In this document: positions 33,645-47,085 of the stretch, piece by piece
Layout of the letters: each line of letters opens with the position of its first letter
How positions within the stretch are numbered: the first letter of the stretch is position 1
Origin: Perca fluviatilis
Lineage: Eukaryota > Chordata > Actinopteri > Perciformes > Percidae
Direction of reading: 5' to 3'
DNA: 64,000 nt
Assembly (NCBI RefSeq): GCF_010015445.1
Contig: NC_053114.1
Coordinates: 16,076,224 to 16,140,223, forward strand
The notes under the pieces: generated by a model
What the model was told of the DNA's origin: nothing
Databases searched by the model: none
The model's input: only the letters and a program-made list of their open reading frames with translations
Made by a program: the position numbers and the translations under genes

Positions 33645-34388
33645 TTAAAAAAGGAACACGCCGACTTATTGGGACTTTAGCTCATTCAGCGTATCCCCCA
33701 GAGTTAGATAAGTCAATACATACCCTTCTCATCGCCGCATCACCCCGAGAGCCTAGCTTAGCACAGATCCTGGAGGTAACCGGCTCCATCTAGCCTACTG
33801 CTCCCAATAAGTGACAAAGTAACGCCAACAGTTTCCTATTTACATGTTGTGATTTGTATAGTCACAGGGTGTACACATAACAAGGTCACATGAGACACAG
33901 TCATCTTCTAACCGTATACATACTGGGAACTATATTCTCAGAAAGGCGAAGCACTGCAACTTCTGCTAAGTGGGCGGAGTGATTTGCTCGCACCACCTGA
34001 GAAGCCCCGTGGTGAGGAGCAGAGAGTAACAACAGTGCTTCTCAGGTGTTGCGCTAATCACTCCGCCCAAGTAGCAGTGCTTCGCCTTTCTGAGAATATA
34101 GTTCCCAGTATGTATACGGTTAGAAGATGGCTGTGTCTCATGTGACCTTGTTATGTGTACACGCTGTGACTCTACAAATCACAACATGTAAATAGGAAAA
34201 TGTTGGCGTTATTTTGTCACTTATTGGGAGCAGTAGGCTAGATAGAGCTGGTTACCTCCAGGATCTGTGCTAAGCTAGGCTAGTGGTGGGTGCGTCAGAC
34301 AGAGATGAGAAGGGTAAGTATGGACTTATCTAACTCTGGGGGATACGCTGAATGAGCTAAAGTCCCAATAAGTCGGCGTGTTCCTTTA
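33645..34388. mobile_element. 0.74-kb palindromic (fold-back) element
   Basis: Left arm about 33645-34005, right arm 34037-34388, spacer 31 nt. The arms, about 350 bp each, are near-perfect reverse complements. The ends are AAAGGAACACGCCGACTTAT and its complement. The centre pairs GCTTCTCAGGTG...GCG with the matching left segment. A TTTAA-like motif lies at both edges, possibly a target duplication. No coding capacity is seen. Confidence 0.9.
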
Positions 34389-36389
34389 ACATTACAGGCC
34401 GATGCCTGTATGATGCATGTAAATGCCAAATTTTTTTTATATAATAGACTTGGGGAGTTAATGTAAAACACATTTTGTATTTTAACTTAAAAGCCTAAAA
34501 CTATTTGAACCTTTACACAACATGTCATTTTCTAAATGCCTCCAGGAAATTCTGACACATTTTGGCACTCAACATTACAGCTCATTTTTATGATGCGACA
34601 CAAACTCCACGTTCGGAAATAGAGCAGTGAAAGTCGAGACATAAACATAAAAAATAAAACGTCTGTAAGAGCTTCACACGCCGCACTGAGTAAACTTTCA
34701 TCTCGCAGCCTTTAGCAACAGCTGTGAATTACGGCTTAACTGGTAATGCTTCCCGTTTGCTGTAAATTTCAGTAGCAATCAAATTTAATATCTTTTTGGT
34801 ATGACACATTCATCAGAGCTACTGTTTAACCGAGGCCTTTGATTATACTGACGACAAAAAACAAAACAAAAAAAAAGTACACAAAGCTTTGTCAAAGAAA
34901 AACCTCAGACAGCATGAGAGGCTTTACCTGTGGAGACATACAGTATGTGCTTCCTCACGAAGGGACAACATACATTAGTCAAGAGACTGCCCCTGCAGCT
35001 ACCAGCAACAAGACAGCAAGTAAAAGTGATATAAAAAGACAGAAGGCACAAGGGACTGCAGGGTGGAGGAATGAGCCAAGATAAGTGGAGCTTACCGATT
35101 TGCTCGCTTAGGAAGCAGTGGCCTAATTTGCCGGCAAAGCAAAGTCCCACAGAAGAAAACCTCCTCTCCTTTTAACTACTACAATGGAAGTGCAAAAGTT
35201 TAACTAGACACACATTTGGGAAGACCCGTGAGGTTAGTTTACAACCTTTCTGGCTGTCTGAACGCACGTAGTCACTGTAGTGCTGCAAAGTCGCGGCAGC
35301 TCCAGATCTAAGCACTCAAAATAAAACCAGAATTTGCTTTGAATGCTTTTACAGTGTATTATAAAAAAATAAAAAAAAGATTGAACATTAAAGAGAAACT
35401 TATCACCCCGTTTTAGCTTGAGAGCTCCCCCTTGACATATTGAATTAGGTCTAAGAGTTGACGGCCGCGCTAGCAACGCTGCGACGGCGAGCTAAACTTC
35501 ATCCCGAGAAGGCTGAATTTGCTGTAACTATTCGACTGTAAGGCGCTCCAGTGTTGCCAATTGTTATTCTATTCAACCATAAGCTTATAAAACTAACCAA
35601 CGTATTGAACACTCTTGCTTGTTTATTGACACAGTTGAAGAGATAACAAAAGAAAAAGAAAAAATTAACTCCTGAGTACATCGTGTGGGCCTAACTAAAC
35701 CTTTATGCCAATGGCAATGAAAGTTCTTAAAACCAATGAGAAATCAGAAACCTTACCTAAATTCCTTCCTAAGAAAAGTTGACATCATTTGCACCTGCTT
35801 ATCTCCGAGAAATCTGGCAGGCAGGCCCGGGTGCCTGGTTGGTTGACTGGCTAACACACAGCAGGTGGTTTGGTACACTTTTCGCTCGTCTTGGTTCAAG
35901 CTTGACCTTGTCAACCTAATTCCTTCCTTTCCTCTCTCCCGGGCTCAGCCGGCTGCCTTCAGCCTACGCCTGGTATTGTTTGCTTGATGACAGGGTGGGG
36001 GTTGGGTTAGAAGTGTGCGCTGGGGTGGGGGGTTACACATGGACTGAAAGATCTCCACCTAGCAGCAGGGCAACCTGATCATCCCTTGTGTTTACTGCTA
36101 ATAAAACACGATGAAAAGCCTTCCTGAGGAAGTGTCTGCATGTAGCCTGCTGGATCTCTACCGTATTACCAGCAATCAAATTGGCAAATGTTGCACTCAA
36201 CCCACTAAGCCTCTCTTTTCTTAAGCAACGGTTATTTTGTAAGTATACATTTCATTTTCTGTATTTCTTGTTCATTTCATATAAATGTTTAATGTGTGTT
36301 TGTTTATGTATGCACCTTCCACCAAGGCAAATTCCACATGAGTGTACCTATTGTGGCAATAAAACCTCCTGTGATTCTGAAAACTATTT

Positions 36390-36526
36390 TTTATGCCTGG
36401 TTGGTTTAGAAGATGGTCTGTGGTTTGACAGTTAGTGGCTGAATGTTCTTGGCAACACAAGGCAAAAAAAAAAAAAAAAAAAATAAAATAAAAAAAAAAA
36501 AAATGCCAAAAAAGCCGCCAACTAAT

Positions 36527-36567
<41 letters not shown>

Positions 36568-36573
36568 TTATTT

Positions 36574-36612
<39 letters not shown>

Positions 36613-36870
36613 ATGCCTGTCATCATTTCCCACAGCCCGAGGTGACATCTTGAAACGTCTCGTTTTGTCCGACTAACCGACATAAACCCAAAGATATGTA
36701 GTTTACTACCATGTATGACAAAGTATACAAAAATCTCACATTTGAGCAGCTGGAACCACAATTTCTTTGTCATTATTTTTTTTCCCTCATAAAATGAAAA
36801 AAAAAAAAAATTATTCTGTGATTATCAAAATAGTTGCCGATTCATTTTCTGTTGATGGACTAATCGTGGG
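36390..36870. repeat. A/T homopolymer tract and TAATC-type MITE remains, copy D
   Basis: Poly-A (36463-36502) is followed by poly-T (36529-36605, interrupted by AAAATTTATTTAA), so the two can pair. To the right, wording shared with the MITE family (AAAGATATGTAGTTTAC and GATTATCAAAATAGTTGCCG) runs to about 36870. Confidence 0.55.
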
Positions 36871-37920
36871 TTTACATTGTTAGTGGGTAGTAAACTTAAT
36901 CCTATCCAGATCCTGGTTCTGCTGAGCTCTGTTGGTGATTCTCTTGCCTTTTTTTTTTTTTTTCCATTTCTCATCCTCCCACCCTGACCATAGGTCAGTT
37001 GACAACAACAGTATCTATTACAACAATAAGCCACATTCTTGTCAAGGTCACCCTCTTGCGTCCGACGGGAGCTGTGCCGGGGCAAGAAATCCAGATAAAC
37101 TCTGAGCCTACAAGGATTTCTCTCTCGCCAGCCCTCTCCATAGTCATAAACCTTATCTCACAGCAAAGGGAAAACTAACAACAAACTGAGAGGCTGTCGT
37201 CAACAGCTCAGCCAGCTAGATAGATTCCCACCCAAATACCAATGATTCACTCTCTGACGTCTTACATGTCTGAAGCTTTGGCCAAGGCTTTGAGATCATG
37301 TTGGAAAAAAAAGAAGAAAGAAATCGAGCTCCCTGTGAGGCATACTTCATGCTTACAGTTCACCATAATGTTGACAGCTGTGACCAAAATCCACTTTCAG
37401 GAACCTAACCTTGCGGAATTCAAAAAGCCTAAAGCAGTCGAGCAAAAACAAAACGCTCCTAGACATACTATCCAGAAACCTCATCGGCTAAGAAACAAAA
37501 GACATACTATTCAAGGAAAACAAGTTGTTATTCAGGCTGTGAGATTTCCCCAGAGCACCTAACCTCAAACTATGAATAGATGTTCTCCGTTAGTCGCTTT
37601 CCCTTGTGTTGACGCTCTTTCTGTGGGTGGTGCCTTTTCCAAACATTAGAAAGACAATCCAAATACCACACATCAATAACCACACTTAAAAAAAAAAAAA
37701 AAAAAAAATCTTAATTATGCCAAGTTACTTTCTATTGTTTTGTGTTACTTTGGCTGACACAAACAAAAAAGAAAACAATGAATATTATACTTAGCACCAC
37801 ATAGACTTGTCACTTGTAATGTGGGTGCCAAGCCGCGGAAACTTGTGCAACATGAAAATTACAGTATTGGATGACATATTAAAGTTGAATTAGGCAATGT
37901 GGCCAACAGTAACTAATTAA

Positions 37921-38428
37921 AGGACAATTTCGGCTCAAAATGAACCTAGGGGTTAATAACAATGTGTACCGAGTCGACCGTTCTCTGGGATCCGTTTTCG
38001 TGCTAATCGAATGGGTCGCTAGCTTTAAACAAGCTACCGCAAACCGGTGATTAGCTGCTAACACTAGCTTTTGGGGCAGATGGTAAAACGCTATTTCTAC
38101 ACCACTAAACAGGCTCAAAATAGCACCACACTTAGCATGGTAGCAACGGTAGCATAACGAGGGTCCCTACATGCAAACCGAAGCATTGAGAACTTTGTAA
38201 GTGTACAGCCAGTCTATTACAAAGATAGGTTATGAAGACAGAAGTGTTAATGTTTACATTGCGGTCGGTATCTTGGATAAAAGTCATGACCAGTCGAACG
38301 ACGAAAGCCGTGCAACCAGTAACATAGCTCAAACACAGCGTTCGTGATGAAAACAGATCCCAGAGAACGTTCGACTCAGTACGCATATGTTATCAATCCC
38401 TAAGTTCATTTTGCGCCGGAATTGTCCT
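37921..38428. mobile_element. 508-bp TTAA-flanked MITE
   Basis: It is flanked by TTAA at 37917-37920 and 38429-38432. The ends are AGGACAATTTCGGCTCAAAA and, inverted, AGGACAATTCCGGCGCAAAA. Inverted similarity reaches about 100 bp inward (GTCGACCGTTCTCTGGGATC against its counterpart near 38360). TTAA targeting is typical of piggyBac and related superfamilies. No transposase is encoded. Confidence 0.88.
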
Positions 38429-41400
38429 TTAAAACGCTAATAAAATGCTAAATTTACCATTTATAAACAGCCAGTTGGAAATCCCTTGATTAGCTTCCAA
38501 AATCCATTCCAGGCTTGTCAACTCAGAAAGAATGCAGCAGAGGTTTCAGCTGTTCAGATAAGCAGGTGACAAAGGGGCAGAGGTTAAGGAGAGGGCTGTA
38601 GGAGTACAAATATGCATCTGTACGTGTGGAGGAGTTCACTGTGCTCGGTTCAGCTGCTTGAGCTGCACTCGCTGTGCTTGTCCCTCATGCTGCTACTTTA
38701 ACTAGGGGTTGCTACTCTGATCGACCTCAACTGCTGGCTGTCTCACAGAGCTCCTATTGAGCCATGTCTATCCTAATGGACGCTGATGTGCACCATTACC
38801 GAGCGCTGGCGGTTCCTGCACTGCATCCTCAAAGCCCTATAGACTTTTACACCTTAAAACACCTTGGGGCAATGAACGCTGCAGCTCGCACCTCATGACA
38901 TTTCAACACTCTCACCGGCAAGAGGGGAAGCTAAAGAGCGTAGCGTGGGTAAGTTACACCGCAGGTTATTTTCTGATCCACGCGGCACGTCTATGACTTG
39001 TTTCGTTAATTATAGTCTGGAGCTGACTTGAGTATAATCCAGGGAGTTAAGCGAGAAGCGCCAAACATGCCAAAACAGGCTGACCTGGAAATAAATCTAC
39101 TTCAGCAAGTATCAAATCAATCTAAAAGCTGCTTGGAACTACTTAGTAGATGCACTTTGGCATTACAACAAAAGCAGATTGAAATGTTCCAAAGACACTT
39201 GCTCAAGCAAAAAAGGGACGCGGCGACGTATCCGCGCAATACAGTGAGCCGTCAAAACTGCAGCTGCTCGCAGGGAATCTCTAAAGAAACTATATCTCGG
39301 TGGCCTTCAGATCATTAAAAGCATTAATAAGTCAGGCTGAGGTGATGTCGAGGCAGTAAAGTGAAACCCACTATAACACATCAATTCTCTCTCTCTCTGC
39401 CAGCCGCTTAGCAGAGGTCTGCAGCTCTCAGCCGACAGAGTTTGATGACCTTGTTAGTTTGAGTGCCTAATCTGCTAATGCCCTGATAAAAATAAACAGT
39501 CAGTGCAGTCATTGTAGCCCCCCCCTCCCCTCCCCTCCCCTCTCTGCGGCTATCCATGAACACAGATGATACCTACATCTTTATTTATCCTGGGGACTTA
39601 AGAGCCAGTCAGAGTTATGTATTGTTAGTAAAAGGTTGTATTTTCAAATATTTATATATATGTAGTTACACTTTTTAAGATGTAATATGTTTGTCTAGTC
39701 TATGACTTATTTTCAATATTAGTTAAGCCACAGAACGCCAGGCCAAACAATATTTTTCATGCTCTATTTTGGGCTTTTATTTTAAATGTTTTTCCACCCA
39801 AGTACATTTACTCCCTACACCTTGCTTCGTTGGGTCTTAATAATTCATACCCAATACTCGGAGATGAGATAGGAATAAATAATTAAACTCAGAGTATATG
39901 ATAGAAAATCTACAAAAAGCTCAGTTGACGAGTCATGAGTAATTTACTTGACTTCCACTAGGGAACAATCAAGCCCTGCAGCTAACAACGGCACAGCTGA
40001 TACAATGTACTAGTGTATGAATGTGGTACATGCAAAAAAAAAATCAAGTGGACACATTGAGCTAACAAGTTTGACATTCATCTTAACTAGATCAGGACAA
40101 AACCCCAGATGACAATAAAGGGGAAGTATAGTCTGAAGGTCACGCAGCACAGAACCAAGTCATCATAGATTTTTTAAAAGGTATATTCAAAGCCACATTC
40201 TTTAGCAATAACCAAATTGCCTGGACCTCTAGAGTAATATCCTCAGCTATATTATTAACAACTAAAGATACCACAATAATTGTGACATATGACTTAAGCG
40301 ACTGGATTTAACAGCAAAACGTCTCACTCTTCAAGGGATACATAAACCTAATGGATATGATTAAATATAATTTAGTTGTCCAGATGGACCGCACAGCCCC
40401 ACTTACGAAACCTAATTGAATGTGCGAGCTCAGCTCATCGCCAAGGACTAAACAACTCCCCAGCCTCCACTACAAACAGGAGCTCATTTCCATAATAACT
40501 TCACCTTTATCGATCCCCCCACACACATCCTCCTTCTCTTGTTGCTACACAAACTCCCCGAAGTCCTTCCGGGATATTTGGAAATGCTAAGGTGTATGGT
40601 AAGAAACACATGCAGGACTATTGTAACTATACTAGAAAAAAGGCTAATTGTCCGATATTCGGGTGGAGGGTGAAAAGTAATCTCAGCAGGAAAACAACTA
40701 CAGTACATGGGTCACTACTTCTGGAAGCTTGACCTGCATATCAAGTTAGAGGGAAATCATTCTTACCACGCCAGCCAGGCCATCAACCCCTCAGCCCATC
40801 TGTGCACCCGGTAAAGTACTAAGACAAACACAGTAACCCTTGTACTTAAATTTGTTTACATTTCAAAAAAAGATTTCACAGCTGCAACAAGGGCATCCAA
40901 AAGGTGCAGACACAGTCCAAAGCTGCACCGTTCTGCTTATACTACACATTGTGTGTTTGCATACACAGATGCGTACGAACATGGTTTTCGGTGCGTACCA
41001 TCCAGCGTTTACTTCTTGTGTACCTTCAGGCAACGCAGACATAGAAAGTATACATTTGAAACAGGAAAATCTTTATATGTATCTATGTCTTGGTTTTTTA
41101 TTGAACACTGGAGAAACTCTGTAGATGAACAGTGATCACTTTGCACGGCATGGATCTGGAAGGCCACTTTGAGTGATGCAGCCAAGAGTCTGAAGGCTTA
41201 CCAGATGGCCAACACCACACAAAAGGTTAATTCTATAAAGCAGGATTTCCACAACTCTTTAAAATGATCACACAACAATCACTTTATCCTCCAACTCAAC
41301 CATTGCTAAGAGATGGCCAGGATGGTTGCGTGACACATTCCGGTGTTTTCTTGGATTTTTTTCCCCAGGTGGTTCTGGTTTTCTCCTCGTACAAAGACAT

Positions 41401-41519
41401 TCATTTTGGGTGTACTGGGGAAAATAAAATGCCTTTCAGTATGAATGTAAGCGAATGATAATACTTGCTAAGGTGTCGGCCAATGGGGATTCTGATAAAG
41501 CATCAAACCCATAAACAAA

Positions 41520-41830
41520 ATCAAAAGATCCTTGAAGTACTAGGAATATTGTACGCTTGTCTGTACCGTTTTGTCTGTTTATGTGTGCTTGTCTGTCTGG
41601 GAATCTAGTACCTGTTTTCTATTGTGTTTTAGATCGGTTTTACTTGTTTGTTTTGATTATTAGTTGACCACTTTCCCCTTTGTGCTCAATGTTTTTAGTC
41701 CATGTGGTGTTACTCCCCTTCCATCTTAAGGACCACAATGGAAACAAGCCTTTGGGCTTTATTGTGTTTTTATCCTTTTGAACACCTCTTGTTGATTGTT
41801 GTTCAATAAAGTTTTCAATTCAACTCAACA
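41520..41830 (+). repeat. possible LINE 3' tail
   Basis: A T-rich stretch with GGACCACAATGGAAACAAGC and TTGGGCTTTATTGTG, ending in a TTCAATAAAGTTTTCAATTC polyadenylation-like segment. It reads like the 3' UTR of a fish non-LTR retrotransposon, but I see no reverse-transcriptase sequence. The family is uncertain. Confidence 0.35.
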
Positions 41831-42751
41831 GGGTAATATCTGCCTGGATTCTTAATGGGTTTTCTTCTCTTAATTATTTCCAGCACTACTACACACACAT
41901 TACAACCTTACCTGTAACTGCAGTAACTAAAAACCAACTGACAAGACTGCTGACCGAAAGGGTCTGGAAGAGGGGATTGGAGAAAAGAAATGCATTTTAT
42001 AGGATTAACTGTTTAGACAGGAGTCTTTCTCTGCCTACAACAGATAATGCAACGCTTCTGTATTCAAGGACACCGATGCGGTCTCCATTGAGCATATCAG
42101 CATTCATAAGAGGACTCTGCTGTGGCAGGGGTGACTTTGATGCATGTGGTACTCTTGTTTAAAGGAAAAGAAACGGCACGAGAAAAATCAAACCTGCACA
42201 TACACTGGAGACTATAAAAGTCGTTGGCACACAACCAATTTTTGAGGAGCGGTATAAGCAGAGGACAAATTACATTTATCACTGATGGCATTTAAGGCTT
42301 TTAATGTAGTAAATCATGTCAGTACCGATAATCTATAAGACACAGGGATGCAGAGCATGCAGCATTAAGAAGACTTGATTTGCTGGACAAAGAGGAGGAA
42401 TAAAAGGGTAAAGTTGCAGATCAGGTCCAAAATGTCAATTCCAATATTCTTTTAAACATTTAGTCCATAAATAGCTTCACACACAGTGTAGACTGGATGG
42501 GGGACAAAGTAGGCTCGGTCTATCATGACTTTTGTTTGGCACTAAATATTTTCTAAACTCAACAAGGACTTTGAAGTTAATGTTTGGCAGAGTCATCTGC
42601 AGAGCAGTGCAGGGCTGGTTTATATGGTCGTTCTGCTCACAATAACTACATCATAACTCTTTATATAGTGGTTTTAATACTCTCACCCCAAAGAGCCTCT
42701 GCCATCTGCATACATTTAAAATGGGCATGTTAACAGTGAGCGACTGCTTGA

Positions 42752-43972
42752 TAGGGCTGCACAGCTAATAGAAGATTGTGATTTCGATTCAGGCATGTAC
42801 GCAATCTAATTTCTCAAGGACACCGATTCTGCCATATTTGAGTTGCATATTCAGAATTGATATCGAGTTGCACATTTAGAATGAGCAATCATAATTTGTC
42901 TCTGTTGCAGCACGTGCAAATGCACTTCAAGGCTGACGGACTGTTCCTGGACCTACCACTTTACTTACACTCGACCAATCAAATTAGTCACAAAGCTATC
43001 TGTGAGGTCAGGCTGGGTCACCACAAATCGTGTCCAATCTTTTGTTGCGGTAAAGTGGGAGCCGGACACAAGCCTAGCCTGTAGCTTTTTTTCCTAAGGT
43101 GCACCAAGCACTAACGTTACTGTAAATGTGTGTTGGCTCAACCAGAGATATCATATGTGGAATGACTTTGGCTCCACTCATCTCACACAGTCTGGCTATG
43201 TCTGTGGGGACAACCTCACTACACTAAATAGCCCAGGCTTCGTTCTGTTATTAAGTAAACAAAAAGAGATGGAGTCGTGCAAGGCATGTATGTCGATGTG
43301 TGTTGCCCAATGTAGGCTGTAAAAACACAATATCAGATTGCTTATTGTGTAGTCAGTGAATGAACAAATTTCTTAGCAATGTGTATGTTCGGTGTCAATT
43401 GTCCTTTTGTAAAAAAACAATTTGTTATTCAAAATCTGCCGTAAATTATTTAAAACTGTCCTAACTTGATGGCAAGTGGTATCAGACTTACATTGAATAT
43501 GAAACCATCCATCTTCTCAACTCTACTGCCGTGTGTGGACACTAAAACAGTTTCGGGAGGCTACTTCCATCAAATCTTATCCGATTTCTTCTTATCTGGT
43601 TTTGGTCACACAGATGCGTAACCTTTTTGACCTTATTTCCTCCAACTCCCAGAAACCATTTGTACTACTGTGAGCTGATGAGGATGTGGATGGATAAATG
43701 GGTATAGCGCTTGTTTGTTTTTATGTGTCTGTAGGTGGTTGACGGCGTTTGTATTTTTAATAAATGTGGTTTAATATACGCAAGTCTAAATGCTTGCTTG
43801 GTTTCTTTGTAGGACACTTACAGACAAGAAAGGCAATCCCTGCAAATAGCAATCATTTGTTTTGGTCCCAGAAGTAACCATAAACCATAAATAAATGCTT
43901 TCCCTGAGGATCGTGAGAGAATTGAATCTCAATTCTTAGAAAAATCATTTGATCAAGAATTGTGCAGCCCTA
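42752..43972. mobile_element. 1.22-kb non-autonomous hAT element
   Basis: The ends are TAGGGCTGCACAGCTAAT and the inverted TGTGCAGCCCTA (12-bp core). Flanks CTGCTTGA (42744-42751) and CTCCTTGA (43973-43980) match at 7 of 8 positions. Subterminal GATTCAGG/GAATTGAATCTC motifs are present. No transposase homology was recognised in the short internal frames. Confidence 0.88.
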
Positions 43973-44304
43973 CTCCTTGATGACAGAGTCAAATAGCTCC
44001 ATTTCATCGAGTCTGAAAGGACTGGGACGCAAAGCCAAACTTCATTTAGGGCAGCAATCCAACACTTTAATGCATGTAGTTTATTTATTTATTTATCTAT
44101 TTCTCAGAGCATTAGATTGGGGGTGAGGATTTAAGGGATTCAGTGGTGATGAAGCGTTAAGTTGTTGGACTGAAGCCTAGGTCAGTCTAATGCTTTACCT
44201 CATTCTCACACATCTCTTTCCCTAACATGTTTAACGTGAACGGCTTCAGTGTGAAACTCGCATGAAAATCATGCTTTGCCAAATACATAAATCTAGAGAC
44301 AGAG

Positions 44305-44625
44305 ATCTTCAACAGGGGGTCCGGGACCCCTAGAGGGTCCTCAGAGTTGCTGCATGGGGCCACCAAATTATTGTTCGATAGTCTAAAAAAAAAAATATAT
44401 ACATAAAATAAAATATGTCTGAACCTATACATCGACATGAATCCTACATAATATTTGTAAAGATAGACTTTTTGATTTACACAACATTGATGATAGGCTT
44501 ACTGGCCTATAGATAAGGTAGCCATCCACAGATACAGTTAAGTAAGGGGTCCCTGCTCCGTCTCTTTTTCAGCTGAGGGGTCCTTGGCCTGAAGAATGTT
44601 TAAGACCCCTGATCTAAGGCAAACA
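44305..44625. repeat. CAGGGG...CCCCTG short MITE
   Basis: The left end is CAACAGGGGGTCCGGGACC and the right end TTTAAGACCCCTGATC. The GGGTCC wording is inverted at the two ends (AGGGGTC/GACCCCT). This is a familiar form of short non-autonomous element, probably hAT. The exact boundaries and target duplication are unclear. Confidence 0.5.
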
Positions 44626-45965
44626 CTGCTGAACAAAAGGAATAAGCCTTGAATAAAGGACTTTTTCTATATTATTTCCCTCACATTAATACAGTATTGG
44701 TAATATCTTGCTTAAACCTTGGTGTCTGCATCTCGTGGATCGCCAAATCTTTTCAATAACAACTAGTAAAGATTAACATTAATAACCTCTTGGAAATTCC
44801 ATTAATAAACCATTAAATCAGACGTTTGGTATAGGAAAAAAGAGCCCTGCGAAATGCAAAACCGCTCCAAATTCAGTCCTATGTTGTGCACGATGCAATC
44901 ATCTATCAACTCATGAATGTTTGACATTGGTCCCAAAGGACGGACGTGTTCTCCCTTTAATTTCTATCAGTGGTATAATCCCCTTTTGAAACCCTTTTTA
45001 GGGTGAATTAGAAAGGCCCTGCATTCAAAGAGATGAGTGGAGAGAAGGGGGCGGGAATAATCACAAGGGCCTAGCTGTCTGCGCGGATTAGAATGGGAAA
45101 GAAAATCCTTTCATCTCAGATCTGTACTTCCAAGCTGGGAAGCATGCATGCACAGACCCAACACACCAAAACTCAAATGCATACTTCTCAAACAATACAA
45201 TAAAAGCAGCTATTTATATTTAAACTTATGATATTCAATTATGCTCAAAATGGGCACGGTAGTCAAGAGATTAGAGAGAAAAAAAGCTTGTATAAAAGCT
45301 TTGCTCTCGAGGCTGACCTCTCAGACAGAGCACAGAGGAGGGCACGCACATGACCTGACTTGCTTCTCCAATTTCTAATGCTGAAATGTGGACCGCTGCT
45401 CTATTTTCGGCAGACAAGCCTTTCAACAACCATGATACAAGTAACAAGAGGGATCCGGAGAACCTTTTCAGCCAGAAAATGACAAACAACAACCTCCCCT
45501 CCCCCCCAAAACAACCCCATCTGACAGATAAGAAAATGGATTAGCCATTATGTCTGTTTGCTCAGTTGTCTACCTCTGTGGGGGTTTAACTGAGGGTAAA
45601 ATGACTAGAAGCCTAGCTGCGTGTAACAGGAGTTGACACTAAAACGAGACAGTGACTGTAATAACATAAACATGTTTTATAGCTAGGGGATAAACATTTG
45701 TATAACATATGGTTTTATCGTACCAAAGTCCTAAGAAACTTCATTTTAATGAGGTTAAACAATAGGGTTTGTAAAACTGTATACAACACGTATTATTTGT
45801 AGTCCAAATCTTTCAGTTTTCCCAAAAAATAAAACTTAGCATCCTCTCCTTACTGTATTCAGAAAACACTGAGGTCACTTTACCTTCGCTAGGGTTTTTC
45901 CCTGTTCAGTATCTCCCCTGTTCAGTATCTCAAAAGAGTACCCAAAACTGAAACAGGCAAACAAG

Positions 45966-45993
45966 CCACACACACACACACACACACGTGTGT
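45966..45993. repeat. CA microsatellite
   Basis: A CA dinucleotide run followed by GTGTGT, able to form a small hairpin. Confidence 0.85.
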
Positions 45994-46449
45994 ACTTGTT
46001 TTCCCAAAAGGCTAAACAACCAGTCAAGTGGTATTTTTAGGCCAATTATAGATAATCACACAGTGGGAGCTGGTACGCAGAACTGAGTTAAGAATCTGAC
46101 TAGTCCATAAAGACAAGCTTGGCATGCTTATGTATTTTGGTATGCAAAGAAATTACTTCCTGGACTGAGTATATCGTCCCATCTAGACTCGATGTTAGCT
46201 TAAGGTAGTGTGTGCAAACGTGTGCATATGAGCATATTAAAAGATGTTTGTTTGCAGAAAACACAAATTCAAAAAGGTATGTTATGGATCAGACGTAATC
46301 TCATTCTTTATTTCCCACCCCACCCAAACACAAGTAAAGTAAGCGTTTGTCCACTGCTACCTAACTTAAACCGCTGCAGAGTTGGTATTTTTATTTAGAT
46401 TAGTGGATTAATCGTTTAGTTTAAGATATTTAAGCGGCAGCTACTTTAA

Positions 46450-46817
46450 AGCTTTAGTGAGTAACATGTTCATATTAATCAACGTCCGTTACATTCAAGC
46501 TATTGCTAAATGAGTTGCTACAAAGCTCCACACAACTCTCTCTGTATTTCTCAGCATGGCTACGATCAGAAGATTGTGTCGTCCGGCGACTTTCGCGTGC
46601 AGAAAATCGAGTGAGGATAATGATCTCTTAAGAGATCATGTTTTTTGAATCCTCCGCGTCCTCCTTGGCTACTAGCAACTGCGTGGAGGAGGGGTGGGGG
46701 TGGTGCGCGATCACGCAAGGCTTGTGTCATGTGGATGCGCAGACAGTTTTATTGTCGTTACTTAGAATTCCTCATGGGGGGGAGGGGGGGGGAGAACATA
46801 AACTACGCACTATAGCT
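46450..46817. mobile_element. 368-bp TTAA-flanked MITE
   Basis: TTAA lies at 46446-46449 and 46818-46821. The left end AGCTTTAGTGAGTA matches the inverted right end AGCTATAGTGCGTA. The interior includes G runs and a CTCTTAAGAGATCAT palindrome. It has no coding capacity. Confidence 0.78.
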
Positions 46818-46904
46818 TTAATGGTTGATAATTCATCAAGCAAAAATGACAAACATTTGAAGGTTTCAGGTTCTTGAATATCATACATTGGTCTTACTTT
46901 AGAG

Positions 46905-47085
46905 TAAATCAATTATTTTAGGGTTTTGGACTGTTGGTCAGAAAAAACAAGACATTTAATGATATGAACTTGTGCTATAGGCAAATGTAATGGGCATTTT
47001 TCACCATTTTCTGATGTTTTATAGACCAAGCAGATTAATCGATAATGAAAATGATTGCAGCCATTATTTCATTTAAAGCTATAAA
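46905..47085. repeat. TAATC-type hAT-like MITE fragment, copy C
   Basis: It contains GGACTGTTGGTCAGAAAAAA, TCTGATGTTTTATAGACCAA and GATTAATCGATAATGAAAAT, ending near ATTGCAGCC. It is the same family as 27180-27475 and 31752-32065. Confidence 0.6.

Noticed and set aside
35234..35503. CpG-rich patch near 35.46-35.5 kb as an alternative promoter
   Set aside because: It is too short, with A/T-rich surroundings and possible weak inverted ends (AAGTTTAAC/GCTAAACTT), so more likely repeat debris.
45899..45931. Short tandem CCTGTTCAGTATCTC duplication
   Set aside because: Only two 16-bp units; ordinary replication slippage.
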